60,000 nt of DNA from Takakia lepidozioides (Eukaryota > Streptophyta > Takakiopsida > Takakiales > Takakiaceae): the NCBI GenBank assembly GCA_030704615.1, contig CM060731.1, positions 81,512,756-81,572,755 of the forward strand, read 5' to 3'. Made by a program: the position numbers and the translations under genes. Numbering within the stretch: the stretch's first letter is position 1; the number at the start of each line of letters is the position of its first letter. This document shows, in pieces, positions 1 through 10,666 of the stretch. Under the pieces are notes generated by a model. The model had not been told where the DNA came from, ran no database searches, and saw only the letters and a program-made list of their open reading frames with translations.

Positions 1-229
1 TGGCAATACGATTCGTGGGCAACAAATGGATGGCCACTTTCTTGACATAGAAGAAACTCCTGATATCGAGCACGACCTTGACATTGGGCCTTCAAGTGTT
101 TCTCGACATGACAATCATATACCGGTTTTATGTGAAGGGTCGATGACATGTAGGAGCGAGACACAGAGGAGTCAGTTGCAAAAGAGGCAAGAGTATGTCG
201 GGAGCTGGAAGCCTTAACAGAGCAGGCAA

Positions 230-2585
230 AATGTTGGGTGTTGTATGGTCAAAAATCTCCACCGTGGGCATTTTTTATGACAAACAGTGAAGAGGCAGTT
301 TCATTGGGCAGTGAGCAGATTCTCCGTTGCATTCTATGTCATAGCAATGCTTGTGGTGCTGAGCGTCTTGTCTTAAAGACCAGAGGTAGAAAAGGTCTCA
401 TAAAATACAACAAATTGCATGGCACTAATGCGATGAGGAAGCACATTGAAAATGAGCATGTAGAGGTGGCAAGTAGATATCAGGCACTTTGTACTGCTTG
501 TCGTAAGGATCCTTTGGAGCCACACGAGCGAGAGCCCTCTAAAAAACGGCAGAAAGTGACACCGGGTGTCATTTCCACATTTTTTGGTAGCACTGTTCTC
601 TACAAGAAAAATGATGAGAAGCAGAAGTCTTTCATGGAGGGATCTGGTATTGTTTATAGCAAAAGATTATTTTCCCTTATCGAGTGTAGAAAATCTTTGG
701 CTCAGACGTTGTGTTCTACACCGAGACCCACATTGTCTCTTTCCTTCTCCGAGAATGCTCACGGAAGAGATTTTGCCCACAATGGTTGAAGCTACTGTTG
801 AGAGACATGTACAACCATACTTGGCTGAGTATGTTACTGCCACTGCCACTTTCGACTTATGGATGAGCAAAGGGGCACAGGACACATTTGCCCTAGTAGT
901 CAATTTTTTTTATTTCAGATTGGGAGCCAAAACATATTACACTAGGGCTTTTTGAAGCCAGTGATACAACTGGAGTTGGCTTAGCGAGGCAGCTGAGATC
1001 ATTACTTGTGAGGTTTGGATGTTAAAGATGAAGGCAGCAATCTGTCCACTATGACTCAAGCTTTGAAATCGGTGATAACTTGTGAAACCTTGGATCAAGC
1101 TGTCCCATTTGATGGGGCTTGCTACGGCCATGCCATGAGCAAGGCATGTCAATATTCCACCACAGAGGAAAAGGTTTGTGAAGGCCTTGGGCCAATTTCT
1201 ATCAAGGCAGCCCAGTCATCAATTCAGTCTTGCATTACATGGCCCAAAAAGTCAGGCAAGAGGCGGCAGGAATAGACAAAAGCGTGCTTGGATTCATCCT
1301 TACATCCCCGAAAATTAGTACACCGGTCAAAACTCGTTTTGCTTTGAAGGTCATCATGTTTCAGCAAGCACTTCAGTTTCGTCAAGCCATCCATCTTTGC
1401 TACAAACAATCGCACTACAAGGTCGAATCCCTTCATGTGCAACATGGGCAGTTGCACAAGCCATTTACGCAACTTTGTCCCCCGTGGTATCTTTATGTGT
1501 GCTGAATCAACGATGTGGCTATTGGCTGTTAAGTGACACATTGGCTACAACCATAACATTGTGTGTGAAGATGCAAAGTGAGAGGGTGCAAATGGAAGCT
1601 TAGGTTCAAGAAGCTTCTTTCTTTGACTTTGATATGAAACTCATGATGTTGCAAGTTCGTATGCGTGAGCAAGTTGTAAAGGTCTTGGCTTCATTTTTGT
1701 CATTTACAGATATGTATATACCAAGCAAAGCAAACAACATGCTTGTGCTTATGCTAGATCCTCGATTCAAAGACCTTTCACTCATCGGCAGTTTTGTTGG
1801 GAAGGTAAATGCAACTCTAATGGCACAACCATATGACACCCTCCTCTTATTGCCTTTATTGATTTCAATTATAACAAGAAGAATGGGATAAGTGTGGAGG
1901 CATGTGACGTTGAAACATAGGAAATAGACAATGTTGTATTTGGTGATAGTCACGATGTATTTGGGGCTGGAATTTCCAAGGAAGACACAGCCTCTGAGCA
2001 TGTGAGTTCACTATTCCATCAATTAGGTTTTGTGGACGCAAGTGGTTGTTGTAGAGCCCATTCCTTCAAGATGTCCAGACTCCAGACCTCTATTTTTTTT
2101 TTTGTTAGGGTTTCTTTCTTATATCTATTCAAGTTATCTTACTACATTTGTCAATTCTTGCTGGGAGTTATAGGTGTGACAGGAGCTCGCTTGTTTTCGC
2201 TACCTCCAAATAGTGCGTAAGTCTTGTGGGAATCCCTTGCAATGGTGGAAAGCTCATGAAGGGCAATTCCCCACAATGGGATTCTTGGCCCGTCAAGTTC
2301 TTGGCATTCCAGGTAGTCAAATTGAAACGGAACGTATTTTTCTCAATTGCTGGTATTCTTACTTCACTTTGTAGATGCGGGCTTAGATCACAGAACCTAG
2401 ACCAGCTGGTTTTGCTCATCAAGAACCTGCCTGACGATCCACGAGTAGGTTACGACAGATCTGATATAACATTAGATGATTTCGGTGATGGAGAGGCTGT
2501 ACTTTTGGACTCATTAGAAGATGAGTTTGAAAGTTTCGCAGAGTCTATTCTAGAGGACTGTTCCGATGATATGGATATGATGTAA
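230..2585 (+). pseudogene. hAT-superfamily transposase pseudogene
   Basis: Remnant of a cut-and-paste hAT transposase, spread over several frames. A BED-like zinc finger opens it at about 325-455 (CILC, then a histidine pair in RKHIENEH). Core hAT signatures follow: FDLWMSKG near 850, a VKTRF...FQQALQF helix near 1330-1385, LVLMLDPRFKDL near 1745, and the C-terminal dimerisation region with WWKAHEGQFP, FLARQVLGIPGS and ERIF/SIAGIL at 2240-2360. An acidic tail ends at a stop at 2583. Frames change near 700-790, 955-1020, 1500-1630 and 2340, so no full-length protein can be made. No terminal inverted repeats or 8-bp target duplication were identified, so the element's limits are unknown. The superfamily call is firm; the family within hAT is not. 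Confidence 0.85.
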
Positions 2586-3348
2586 TATACAGACCTTAAA
2601 GTGCTAGAGCACCAATGGTAAGGGTAAGTTCTTGCTGCACTTTGCCTCCTAACTCATGATCAGTAGTGTTTTCATGCTCATTTCCATAGTATTGTGCTTG
2701 CCCATCTGAAACAGTATGTCGTGCACCTAAGCATCGTGCCACAACATACATCGTTGTCCACCACACAATCTAAGCACACAATCCTAGAAAGCTATACCAC
2801 AATAGATAAGAGATGAGAAATGAGAGAAGTAGAAGACAATGAAAGCTCTCAAAGCATGAAGCAATCACATGAAGAACAAGCCCTAGTCCTTCCAAGTGAA
2901 ATCCACTCTATCACATAAACTAAGTCAAGCCAAGGGCACCTTTGCTAAAGGAATCCACCCTACAAAGCCCTCAACACACTCCCTCTCAATACCTAGAGCT
3001 ATGGAGGTGAGAGAAGCTCATGGAGGCTCAACTACAAGAAGATGAGCCTCCTCAACACTCACAAGGGGAAAACCTATCTCCATGTCTCAAGTGAGGCTCG
3101 ACACCTCACTTGGCATGTGAGACCAAATGAAGTCCCAACACACAAAATATAAATATAAATATCTAAAATGTCCTAGTTAACTAGAAGTAGGTAATTCTAG
3201 ATAACCATGACTAAAACCATGACAAGTATGTGTAGTGTACGGTACTTTAATGCAAATACTTTTCATGTTTCTGGCCAATTTCCAGGTCTTTGTAGTCTTA
3301 CAACATTAAGGAAATCATAACCTTGCTGGCATCTTTTTCTGAAGCTAC
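2586..3348. other. Non-coding stretch
   Basis: No convincing coding sequence, RNA gene or repeat structure was seen. The composition is moderately AT-rich, with short purine-rich runs near 2790-2890. Confidence 0.5.
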
Positions 3349-4459
3349 GTGTTTAGTCAATACAGGGAAGTGAGAGACCAGGCCAACTTGCTTACATCTC
3401 GAATAATGGTCAGCACAGGGGCCTTTGAAAGTAAATTTCGTGAAGTCATGGTCTGGCTGGATCTTATCCGCTGGTGGGTGGGTGTAATTGATAACAATGA
3501 TACCCCTATGAACGGCACCCTTACGGGTCCCCTAAAATGGATTGTGGAATTTATTTCCGAGGTAATAGTGGTTGTGTGCAGGAATCTGTACAAGTACTTG
3601 GACCAATTGCAGTCCCTTCTTGCTGCAGCCACTCTGGAGGAGGGCTCCTCTGGGCAGGGTAAGTTAATCAGTAGGTGAGCTCATGGCGCATGTTTATCTA
3701 TGCTTTTGCAAAATTGAAGGGGTAGAATCATTAGTCAAGAAGGGGCATCATTCTTTCAGGGGTGGTGAGCATCCCCACGCATGTACGCACAAGGGAATTG
3801 TGGTTATGGAATCATACTCCATCAGCCAAATTACTTCTTCTAAGGCACTTCCCATTCAAACTTCAAGGGAGAGGAAAACTTTCAGCTTTTTTTGTTCTTT
3901 CACTCAAGCTGATCTAGGGTTCTTTTTTATTTCCATCTGTCTGCTATCTTGTGGGACATGCCTACGGGCTTCTTCTTTGAGATGCAATGTAGTTCGTAAG
4001 TTAGCTATTCACATGTGAAATGAAGGCCAAATGCAAATTGCCCAAACTGCAGGTCATAACGTTGGAATTGAGGTCTGCCACCTCAAGTTGGACATAGATG
4101 TGGCTGCTTCCCTTTGTGCACATAGATGATATTTTCGACCTATGGAACATTCTCTTCCAGGTGTTATGGCTCCAGAGTCTGGGCCTTTTATAGTGCGTGT
4201 TTTGGAGCACACCCTCCAAGCATTACACACAGATTCGAAGGGCCTGAAGTTGTCTCAAAGAGCAGAGATTTCAGTTTTATGTTGCGGGTGTACTCGTACC
4301 AGGACCAGCATATTTAAGTTGGACTTGGTTACCACTGTCACCATAGAAGATATTCATCAATTGTATTTTGAAACTTTCTCACATGTATCTGAAGTTCCAC
4401 CACTTTTTATGAGGTCAGATGAAACGTCTTCCTCAAGATCTGTTGTGGTTGCAATTTGA
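3349..4459 (+). pseudogene. Broken multi-exon gene, unrecognised
   Basis: Two coding-like blocks look like exons of one host-type protein. The first (about 3349-3659) encodes a helical stretch with WLDLIRWWVGVI and NGTLTGPLKWIVEFI, and ends at a good donor (CAGG/GTAAGTT). The second follows an acceptor at about 4052 (CCAAACTGCAG), and reads through CHLKLDIDVAASLCAHR, then an in-frame TGA at about 4126, then MEHSLPGVMAPESGPF and DIHQLYFETFSHVSE to a stop at 4457. The composition and retained splice signals suggest a genomic copy of a large helical-repeat protein, now broken. I do not recognise the family and assign no function. Confidence 0.45.
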
Positions 4460-5045
4460 TCTTCTCCTTTCCTGATTTCATGAGGGATTAGATGACCTGG
4501 TTTTGCTGAGAACCAGCTCCATCAGCTTTGCTCCCAGGTTGAGATAAGGCATGGCTTGGGCACAAGCCCAAGGAAATATTCCTGCCATAATTTCCCAGAC
4601 GGGAGCTGCTTACTATAGATGTGAGGCAATGTGAGGTAGGCTTTGTCATGAGCATAGATCTCTTTTCCCCTTCCAGTGGCACTCCTAGACTAGCACACGC
4701 CTTGAGAATGGAATGAATGTAACGACCTACGTAGTACGCAGGTATTACCACACAATGTTAGATGTGGTATTTGCACATTATGTGATAAAGGTGTTGGATA
4801 TTATTTTTCATATGTCTTTTTTGTTGTGTGGTTAGAGAGCCTTGAGCTATAAGAGAAAACCATATTAGACCCCATGTACCTAGAAGACAACGATTGAGGG
4901 ATGATTTTGAAGGAAAGTCTATAATAACCTTCATCTATCAGACAGAAGGCGATTAGGAGGTACAAGAGAGTTCTTAATTTTGATTGAGGTAATTGGAAGG
5001 TAAAGTTCTGAAAGACGCCCAATAAGTGTTTACCACTACGACTAA
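4460..5045. other. Non-coding stretch
   Basis: Only short unsupported frames on the minus strand. Nothing recognised. Confidence 0.45.
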
Positions 5046-5049
5046 ACCA

Positions 5050-5430
5050 ACTGTGGTCTCATGGAACGCCATGATTGCAGGGTATGCTCAGCATGGATGT
5101 GGTATGGAGGCACTGTCAGCCCAGGAAAGAGGCAAAGAGGTTCATGCTGACATCCTCAAGGCTGGTATCATTTTGTCCACACAGCTCTTGTGACATGTAT
5201 GCCAAATGTGGGAGCATGGTAGATGCACGTCAAGTGTTTGACACTATGGCTAAGCAGGATAGGGTCTGTTGGAATGCGATGATTGCAGGATATTGTCAGG
5301 TAGGGAGGTTTTGAAATGTATGAGCAAATGTCGATACATGAAGGGGTGATACCCAACAAGGTCACATTCACTTGCGCTCTCAATGCATGTGTCAGTTTGG
5401 CAGCCCTGGAAGAAGACAAAGAGGTATTTT
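5050..5430 (+). pseudogene. PLS-class PPR protein fragment
   Basis: Pentatricopeptide repeats of the plant PLS class, whose members bind organellar RNA and guide editing or processing. The sequence reads SWNAMIAGYAQHG, then ERGKEVHADILKAG, then, in another frame, DMYAKCGSMVDARQVFD and VCWNAMIAGYCQ, then PNKVTFTCALNACVSLAAL. Between AQHG and GKEVHA the usual 25-30 residue 'LFEQM...VKPDKVTF' segment is deleted. Frames change near 5185 and 5310, and a stop follows at about 5430. There is no start codon or targeting peptide, so this is an internal piece of a larger gene. Confidence 0.8.
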
Positions 5431-6066
5431 GATATTTTTCTTGAACATTGGTATTGTTGAAAGCATGACAAGTAAAATAATTCTCAAAGATCCATTATAT
5501 TGCAGCCATTTTTCATGATGAGGGACCTAAAAGTATCATTTAACTCTTCTCTTTTTTCTCTTTCTTTCTCTCATCCCAGTGAATGATTTTATACTAGCAT
5601 CATTTTCAAATGAAATTCTAGGCCAGATTTCTTTCTCGATAACCTTGTCTAGTTTGAGGGGAAGCGCCTCAGCCTCAGACTGATTATGTTTAACATATTT
5701 TCTGATTTGAGGGCTGAGGGGAGGAACCCGGGAGGAAAGCTTGGATTTCTTTGTTGACAGTTGTTTGCAGATGCTCTTCTCGAAGACGAACAAAGTTTTT
5801 TCAAACCTTCGACCTCTCCTGGCCAAGGGCAAAATTTTCTGCACCCGCATCTCATATTCACGGATCACCTGGCACGACCAACTATCCACAAAAGGTTTAA
5901 GGTCTGCTTAATTGTTGTTGTTTGACAAGCACACCTATTGGTGATTATCATCATGTGCAGCTCATAGAAAGTGGTCACAGCTGCATTCAGAAAGAGCTAA
6001 ATGCCTTCCTGTTGCATGTGTTCAAATAGTTGCAGGGCCACCCTACCACACCCATGCTAAGCAATC
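5431..6066. other. Unassigned stretch with one basic minus-strand frame
   Basis: A 117-residue frame on the minus strand (5889-5536) is lysine/arginine-rich and ends in RERKRKKRRVK. It matches no family I recognise, and the plus strand here is pyrimidine-rich, so the frame may be a composition artefact. Confidence 0.3.
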
Positions 6067-6850
6067 TTGCGATCATCATACTCCATGAGACAACGTTTCA
6101 TTGATGCATCTTATCAAACCCATGACACACATAATTCATGTCCAGAGGGCAAATTATTTGACTCCATTTACAACCACTTGTGCAACATCAAGATGTCTCT
6201 CAATCAAGACAAACGTCCAATACACAACCATCGTTTTCATTGGGGATTGGTACACAAAGCACAAAGATGAGAGATTATATTGGGATGCATTCACCGAGAA
6301 GTACAGAGTTTGCATGTGGTGAATTATAACAATAATGGTACTCGTTTCTGACGAATGGATGGTGTACAAGAAACTCCTAAAATCTCGGATAGCCAAACAC
6401 CGATTGGTTTGGGTGAATGGTACTATGAGTCGGTAACAATAGAAGAACATGTGATGGAAATGCAAGCACACACAAAGCAAACAGACGATGACATTGTGCA
6501 TACTAGTGAGTTGACAGAGAGTAGAGACTCAGCGTGGCTTCGTTGCAAGTGGACAACAATTTGATCGAGTCAGATCCATTTTACATTCCAGCTGGTGTTA
6601 CATGGGCCCATCCATCTGGTGAGAAAACGGAAATGAACCCTGTGGATCTGGTTTCTACTACAATACGAATGGACGGCGTTTTCAGCAAGAGCTCAATATT
6701 TTTGTTACTAAATGAGAGATAGACTGCTATGGTACACATTGAGCAGGAATGCGTTGGAGTCATTTTTCGGATGAGGAGTATATTGAGTGGATGTCCAAGT
6801 TACCAAATCTTATTCTACAATGGGGTTATAAGCCGGGAATGCCGTGCATT
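6067..6850 (+). other. Unassigned degenerate coding-like remnant
   Basis: Successive short frames on the plus strand look coding: FIGDWYTKHKDERLYWDAF near 6230-6290, EWYYESVTIEEHVMEM near 6415, and FYIPAGVTWAHPSGE near 6580. Frames change at least twice. The setting suggests transposon debris, but I cannot place the family. Confidence 0.3.
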
Positions 6851-7459
6851 ACTTAGCTCTAAGATTATGCATAAATCATGTATACATTTGAATCATATAT
6901 GAATATGAACAGTGTTTGCAATAGGTATATTTTTGTGTTTTGATGGATCAAATGTTATTTTTTATGGATGAATTTTGTCATTTGTGAATGAATATTGGAG
7001 TTGAAGGAATACAAGTGTAAAATCAATGATGGATAAACGATTCAATGATAGAAAAGATATTTTAAAAATATTCATTATATATACATCATAAATATATAAG
7101 ATGTATAAACGATAGTTGTATGGATATTTCATGTAAAACATAAAATTATAATATATATCATTATAACTCATGGACACATAATGAAAGATGATTATTATTT
7201 TTTTTCATATTTGATTGTAAATATAACATGTACATTAGAAAAAACTTAGGGGCATTCGAAAAAATGATCTATTGAATGTACACTTTTAGTCAATTCTATG
7301 TTCATTATGTAGGTTTTGGTGAATTTATATTTAAATTTTTCTCACTTTTTTTTAAAGCAATATGCAAGTATCGTTAAAATATTAGCCAACGATTTTTTTA
7401 ATAACGACGTCTTCAATGCGCCAATGGCCCCCGCTAGTACGGACCATGGGATTAGTTTA
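6851..7459. other. AT-rich spacer
   Basis: Strongly AT-rich sequence with homopolymer A/T runs and TATA-like dinucleotide stretches (for example 7070-7170). No coding evidence on either strand. Confidence 0.6.
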
Positions 7460-7499
7460 TAAGCCCACCGCCCATCCACTGGGTCCACCGGCTAGTCTA

Positions 7500-8255
7500 G
7501 TCTATACCGGGCAAGCAAATCTGTTGCAGCCTATAAAACACATAAAAGATGTACTGGAAATGCACATAAAACATTAGGTATTTCCTTGAGGTACAAATGG
7601 TTCTTTGTGAAATTTTTCCAAATCCTTGTTCTTCTACGGCGACAGACCTTCCAGCGGACTGTGTCAAGGATGAGAACATGACTGAATACAAACAAGAGAT
7701 CAGACTAGAGGTACAAGACTAGACAAGAAGTCAAGGTCGGCGTAGCCGAATGCATGATGAGTAAACAGGACTCAAGATGATCTTTATAACAATGGACAAT
7801 ACTGGAACTCGACTTGAACACTAGAATGCTGGAAACTAGACTAGAGTGTCAGATACTGGAAACTGGGCTAGAGTACTGGAAGTTGAACTGGAGTTCTGGA
7901 ACTGGAAACAAGAATAGCTTGAACTTGTGTTGGCGAGACTGAAGAGTGACCAGTCTCGCCTCCTATATATACTGGCTACTAGGAAGTTCCCTAATAAGCT
8001 TCCCCAATAGAGGTTTCTTGATGGAGAAGTTTTCTTAAACAAATGAGGTATCTTGATGGAGAAGTTTCCTCCAACGAAAGCTTCCTAAGCAGTTTCTCAA
8101 ATTACTATCGGTAATTTGGTAAACTCCCGGTAACTTGGTAACTTATGATAAATCATGGTAAATCACGGTAAATCATGGTAACTTTCAGGAACATGGTAAC
8201 TTGAAAACTTCTGGTATTTACTCATGATAAGTTCATCTGGGCTATATCCGTGACA
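7500..8255 (-). mobile_element. Probable 3' LTR of a Ty3/gypsy remnant
   Basis: The sequence just downstream, in minus orientation, of a gypsy pol 3' end starts TGTCACGGATATAGCCC, as an LTR would. It holds a minus-strand TATA box (7964-7971). Only 3 bp past that box lies a perfect 10-bp-arm hairpin (GGCGAGACTG/CAGTCTCGCC, 7932-7960), which would sit near the start of the transcript. The upstream part (8100-8220) is a run of degenerate GGTAAATCATGGTAAC-like units. The far end of the LTR is uncertain; no second LTR or target duplication was found. Confidence 0.55.
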
Positions 8256-8257
8256 TC

Positions 8258-8714
8258 ACCCCCTCCTCTAGTACCGAGTTGATCCTCGAGAAGCATTAAA
8301 ATCTTGGACTTGCTTAGAGTTGGAGAAAATCCAAAATCTGGCGAATGGTACTTGTCAAGTATTCGGTTCTTCGTTCTTGACTCAAATGATTTATAGGTCC
8401 CTGCAACCATCGATAGTGTCCAACACCTTGAGCTTGGGACCACGTAGTGATTTGAGCATTCTGATTTTCGAACTGCCTTCAAACATGATTTCATTGCCTT
8501 CTGGGTTCGAAGCCTCAACCTCCAACAGGATTATCAGACTTTGAGTAAGCTCCACTTGCCGTCGTACGGGGTCCAGACGAGGAAGTACGCGTCGCATTGG
8601 TGGCCCACCGTCTCGAGAGCGTCGGTGTGATGTTGAAGGTCGCGAGAGTCGGAACGGCTGATCTGGTAGTTGGGTAAGCGACAACTCCAATGTATCTGGT
8701 TGCTGTGACTCCAT
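8258..8714 (-). pseudogene. 3' end of a gypsy polyprotein (remnant)
   Basis: Minus-strand frames end in LLEDQLGTRGGGDVTD, the typical 'LLEDELxxxGG' tail with which many plant Ty3/gypsy polyproteins stop just before the 3' LTR. Upstream are proline/arginine-rich residues and MFEGSSKIRMLKSLRGPK. No integrase or reverse transcriptase core is left here. The frame is broken near 8390-8520. Confidence 0.45.
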
Positions 8715-8780
8715 GCTATTATAGGGCTGTCTGGGACTTAGACAGAATCGGGGGATTTGTGGGTACCCATTTTGCGCAGC

Positions 8781-9040
8781 TGTGATACTTCATGGCTGTG
8801 TGATTACAACCCGACACAGGTCACACATGTCACAGTCACAGATTGTGACGACCTGTGATACTTCATGGCTGTGTGATCACAGCCCGACACAGGTCACACA
8901 GGTCATAGTCACAGGATATGACGACCTGTGACGCTTCATGACTATATGATCACAGCCTGACACATGTCACAGTCACAGGGTGTGACGACCTGTGATACTT
9001 CATGGCTGTGCGGACACAACTCGACACAGATCACAGTTCA
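8781..9040. repeat. 73-bp tandem repeat, about 3.5 copies
   Basis: Units start with TGTGATACTTCATGGCTGTG-like sequence at 8781, 8854, 8927 and 8991. The first two are exactly 73 bp. The third is 64 bp after losing 9 bp, and the fourth is partial. Each unit contains short TGTGAC/GTCACA inverted motifs. Confidence 0.85.
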
Positions 9041-9510
9041 TCACGGGCCACACATGCGTTGTTACCACGGATGGAGCACATGAAGCGGGAACACCACCAG
9101 TGGGCACACAATATAGTTACGAGCTGACTGGCGGTTAGAAGTACGGTTAGACGGTTATAGTTTGCAGGTGAAGAGCCAGCGGAAGGGGATGAGAATGATC
9201 GCTTCTGGGACATCGTTTTGGGGGGAGGATGAGCGCAGAAAGGGGGATCTTGAGCTTAGGGATGGAAAGCACATGAAGGAGGAGAGACACTCTGATGATG
9301 CTTGATACCTGCAAGCTGTAGAGAACGTACAGTAGAGCAGAATAGAGACACCATGGCTACGACCTGAAACATGATAGATGTAAATCTGATTCTTATTTCA
9401 TACTCACACTGTGTAGAGAGATCTGAGTGAATCTGTGGAATTTGAGTAGATGGAACATGGTAGATTGCAGAAGCAATCTGATACTTAGTCATAGTCAGTA
9501 AGGTAACTTG
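9041..9510. other. No recognised gene
   Basis: Short minus-strand frames only (9213-9031, 9492-9256), with no recognisable motif. Confidence 0.4.
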
Positions 9511-9514
9511 CTAA

Positions 9515-9640
9515 CATGAATGTTTGGTGGGAATGAAATGGCTCATTTTACTGAACCTATCCACTACCACCATGATTGCATCAAATCCTTTTGACAATAG
9601 AAATAAGAAAGCACCCCCATGATACACTAGTTGTAGGTCA
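9515..9640 (-). pseudogene. Ty3/gypsy integrase core fragment
   Basis: The minus strand encodes SKGFDAIMVVVDRFSKM followed by SHFIPTK. This is the strand around the first catalytic Asp of a plant gypsy integrase. It nearly matches the same stretch of the GypA integrase near 45810-45870. It is joined in frame to PPR-derived sequence upstream (see the chimera finding). Confidence 0.75.
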
Positions 9641-9719
9641 TGATTGATTGTTTCTGAGCGGGATGAATATTTAGAGATATCCAACTCTTCTATCTTGGAG
9701 TTTCCACCTCGGATAGCGA

Positions 9720-10045
9720 AGGGATGGGTGAGTAAAAGCCGCTCGACATTTGGCAACAATGACACTATGGACCTTTTACCCTTCTCCAGGGGTGTCAGGC
9801 TCGCACACGCATTGCAAACACAAACGAACGTGACCCGGTCTGGCTTCACCCCTTCCCGCATTATTTGCTCATACGTATCCGAACCACGCCCCCGCTGTGT
9901 ATATCCTCTCCCTTCCTGCATCATTTGCTCAAGAATAAGCTCAAAGAAGCTGCATCAGTTGCTCAAGAATAGGTCGCAAAGCCTCAATCCCACGCCCCTG
10001 CATTGCATATCATGCGATCATCCCGTTCCATGACACAAGTTCTCA
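9720..10045 (-). pseudogene. PPR fragments on the minus strand
   Basis: Reading the minus strand from 10045, PPR pieces appear: WNGMIA, an in-frame TGA, YAMQGRGIEALRPILEQ, then MREGVKPDRVTFVCVCNACA and SLTPLEKGKR. Short tracts with TTGCTCAAGAATA are locally repeated (9925-9975), so small internal duplications have scrambled the repeat. No start, no complete P/L/S triplet, not functional. Confidence 0.7.
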
Positions 10046-10149
10046 CTACTTCAGCTCGATACTACGAAAACATATGGTAGCGCGGGAGACAAAAGGAGGC
10101 TAAGTCCCAGCCCTATGTGTTCACGGCTGAACGTGGGCAACCCTAAAAC

Positions 10150-10660
10150 AATTTTTTTAATTTTTTTAACCTTTTGCACTTTGTGTCATTCAATTGACGC
10201 AAGTGCTTAGATGGATGAGGTCATCCAATAGATGAACCCATTCGTGTACATGCCTTAAGATGCCACGTGTAGTGATGTAGTCATATAAACATAGTTGTAA
10301 AACCTCATGTAGTCATGTAGTCATAAGCTTTTATGGCATGTTATCAATGCGTAGTAATGGTGTAGTCATTTAGTCATAAGCTTATATGGCACGTGTTTGA
10401 CGTGTAGTAGTGCGTCTGACTACTAGTTATATAAACCAAGCCTATGTGTTTGGTCAACAATGTTTGACCGCAGCTCCTAGTCATGTAGTAATATGTAATA
10501 TGACTTCATTAGATTAAAATATGTTAAAATGCGCCCAACAATGGGTTTCATCACTATGTAGTCACATATATAGTCATGATTACCAAGGTTTATATCACCC
10601 GTAGTCATAAAAACGACAATCTGTACTAGTGCAATGACACATGATGTGGTAATATTGCCC
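10150..10660. repeat. TAGTCAT-rich non-coding repeat region
   Basis: The heptamer TAGTCAT and close variants recur many times (for example 10270-10380, 10480-10640), often as GTAGTCATNTAGTCATAAGCTT. There is no coding signal. It may be the subterminal region of a DNA transposon. Confidence 0.5.
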
Positions 10661-10666
10661 CAATGA

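Noticed and set aside
3349-4459. Assignment to a named nuclear protein (Mediator or repair factors were considered)
   Set aside because: No motif could be matched with confidence; left unnamed.
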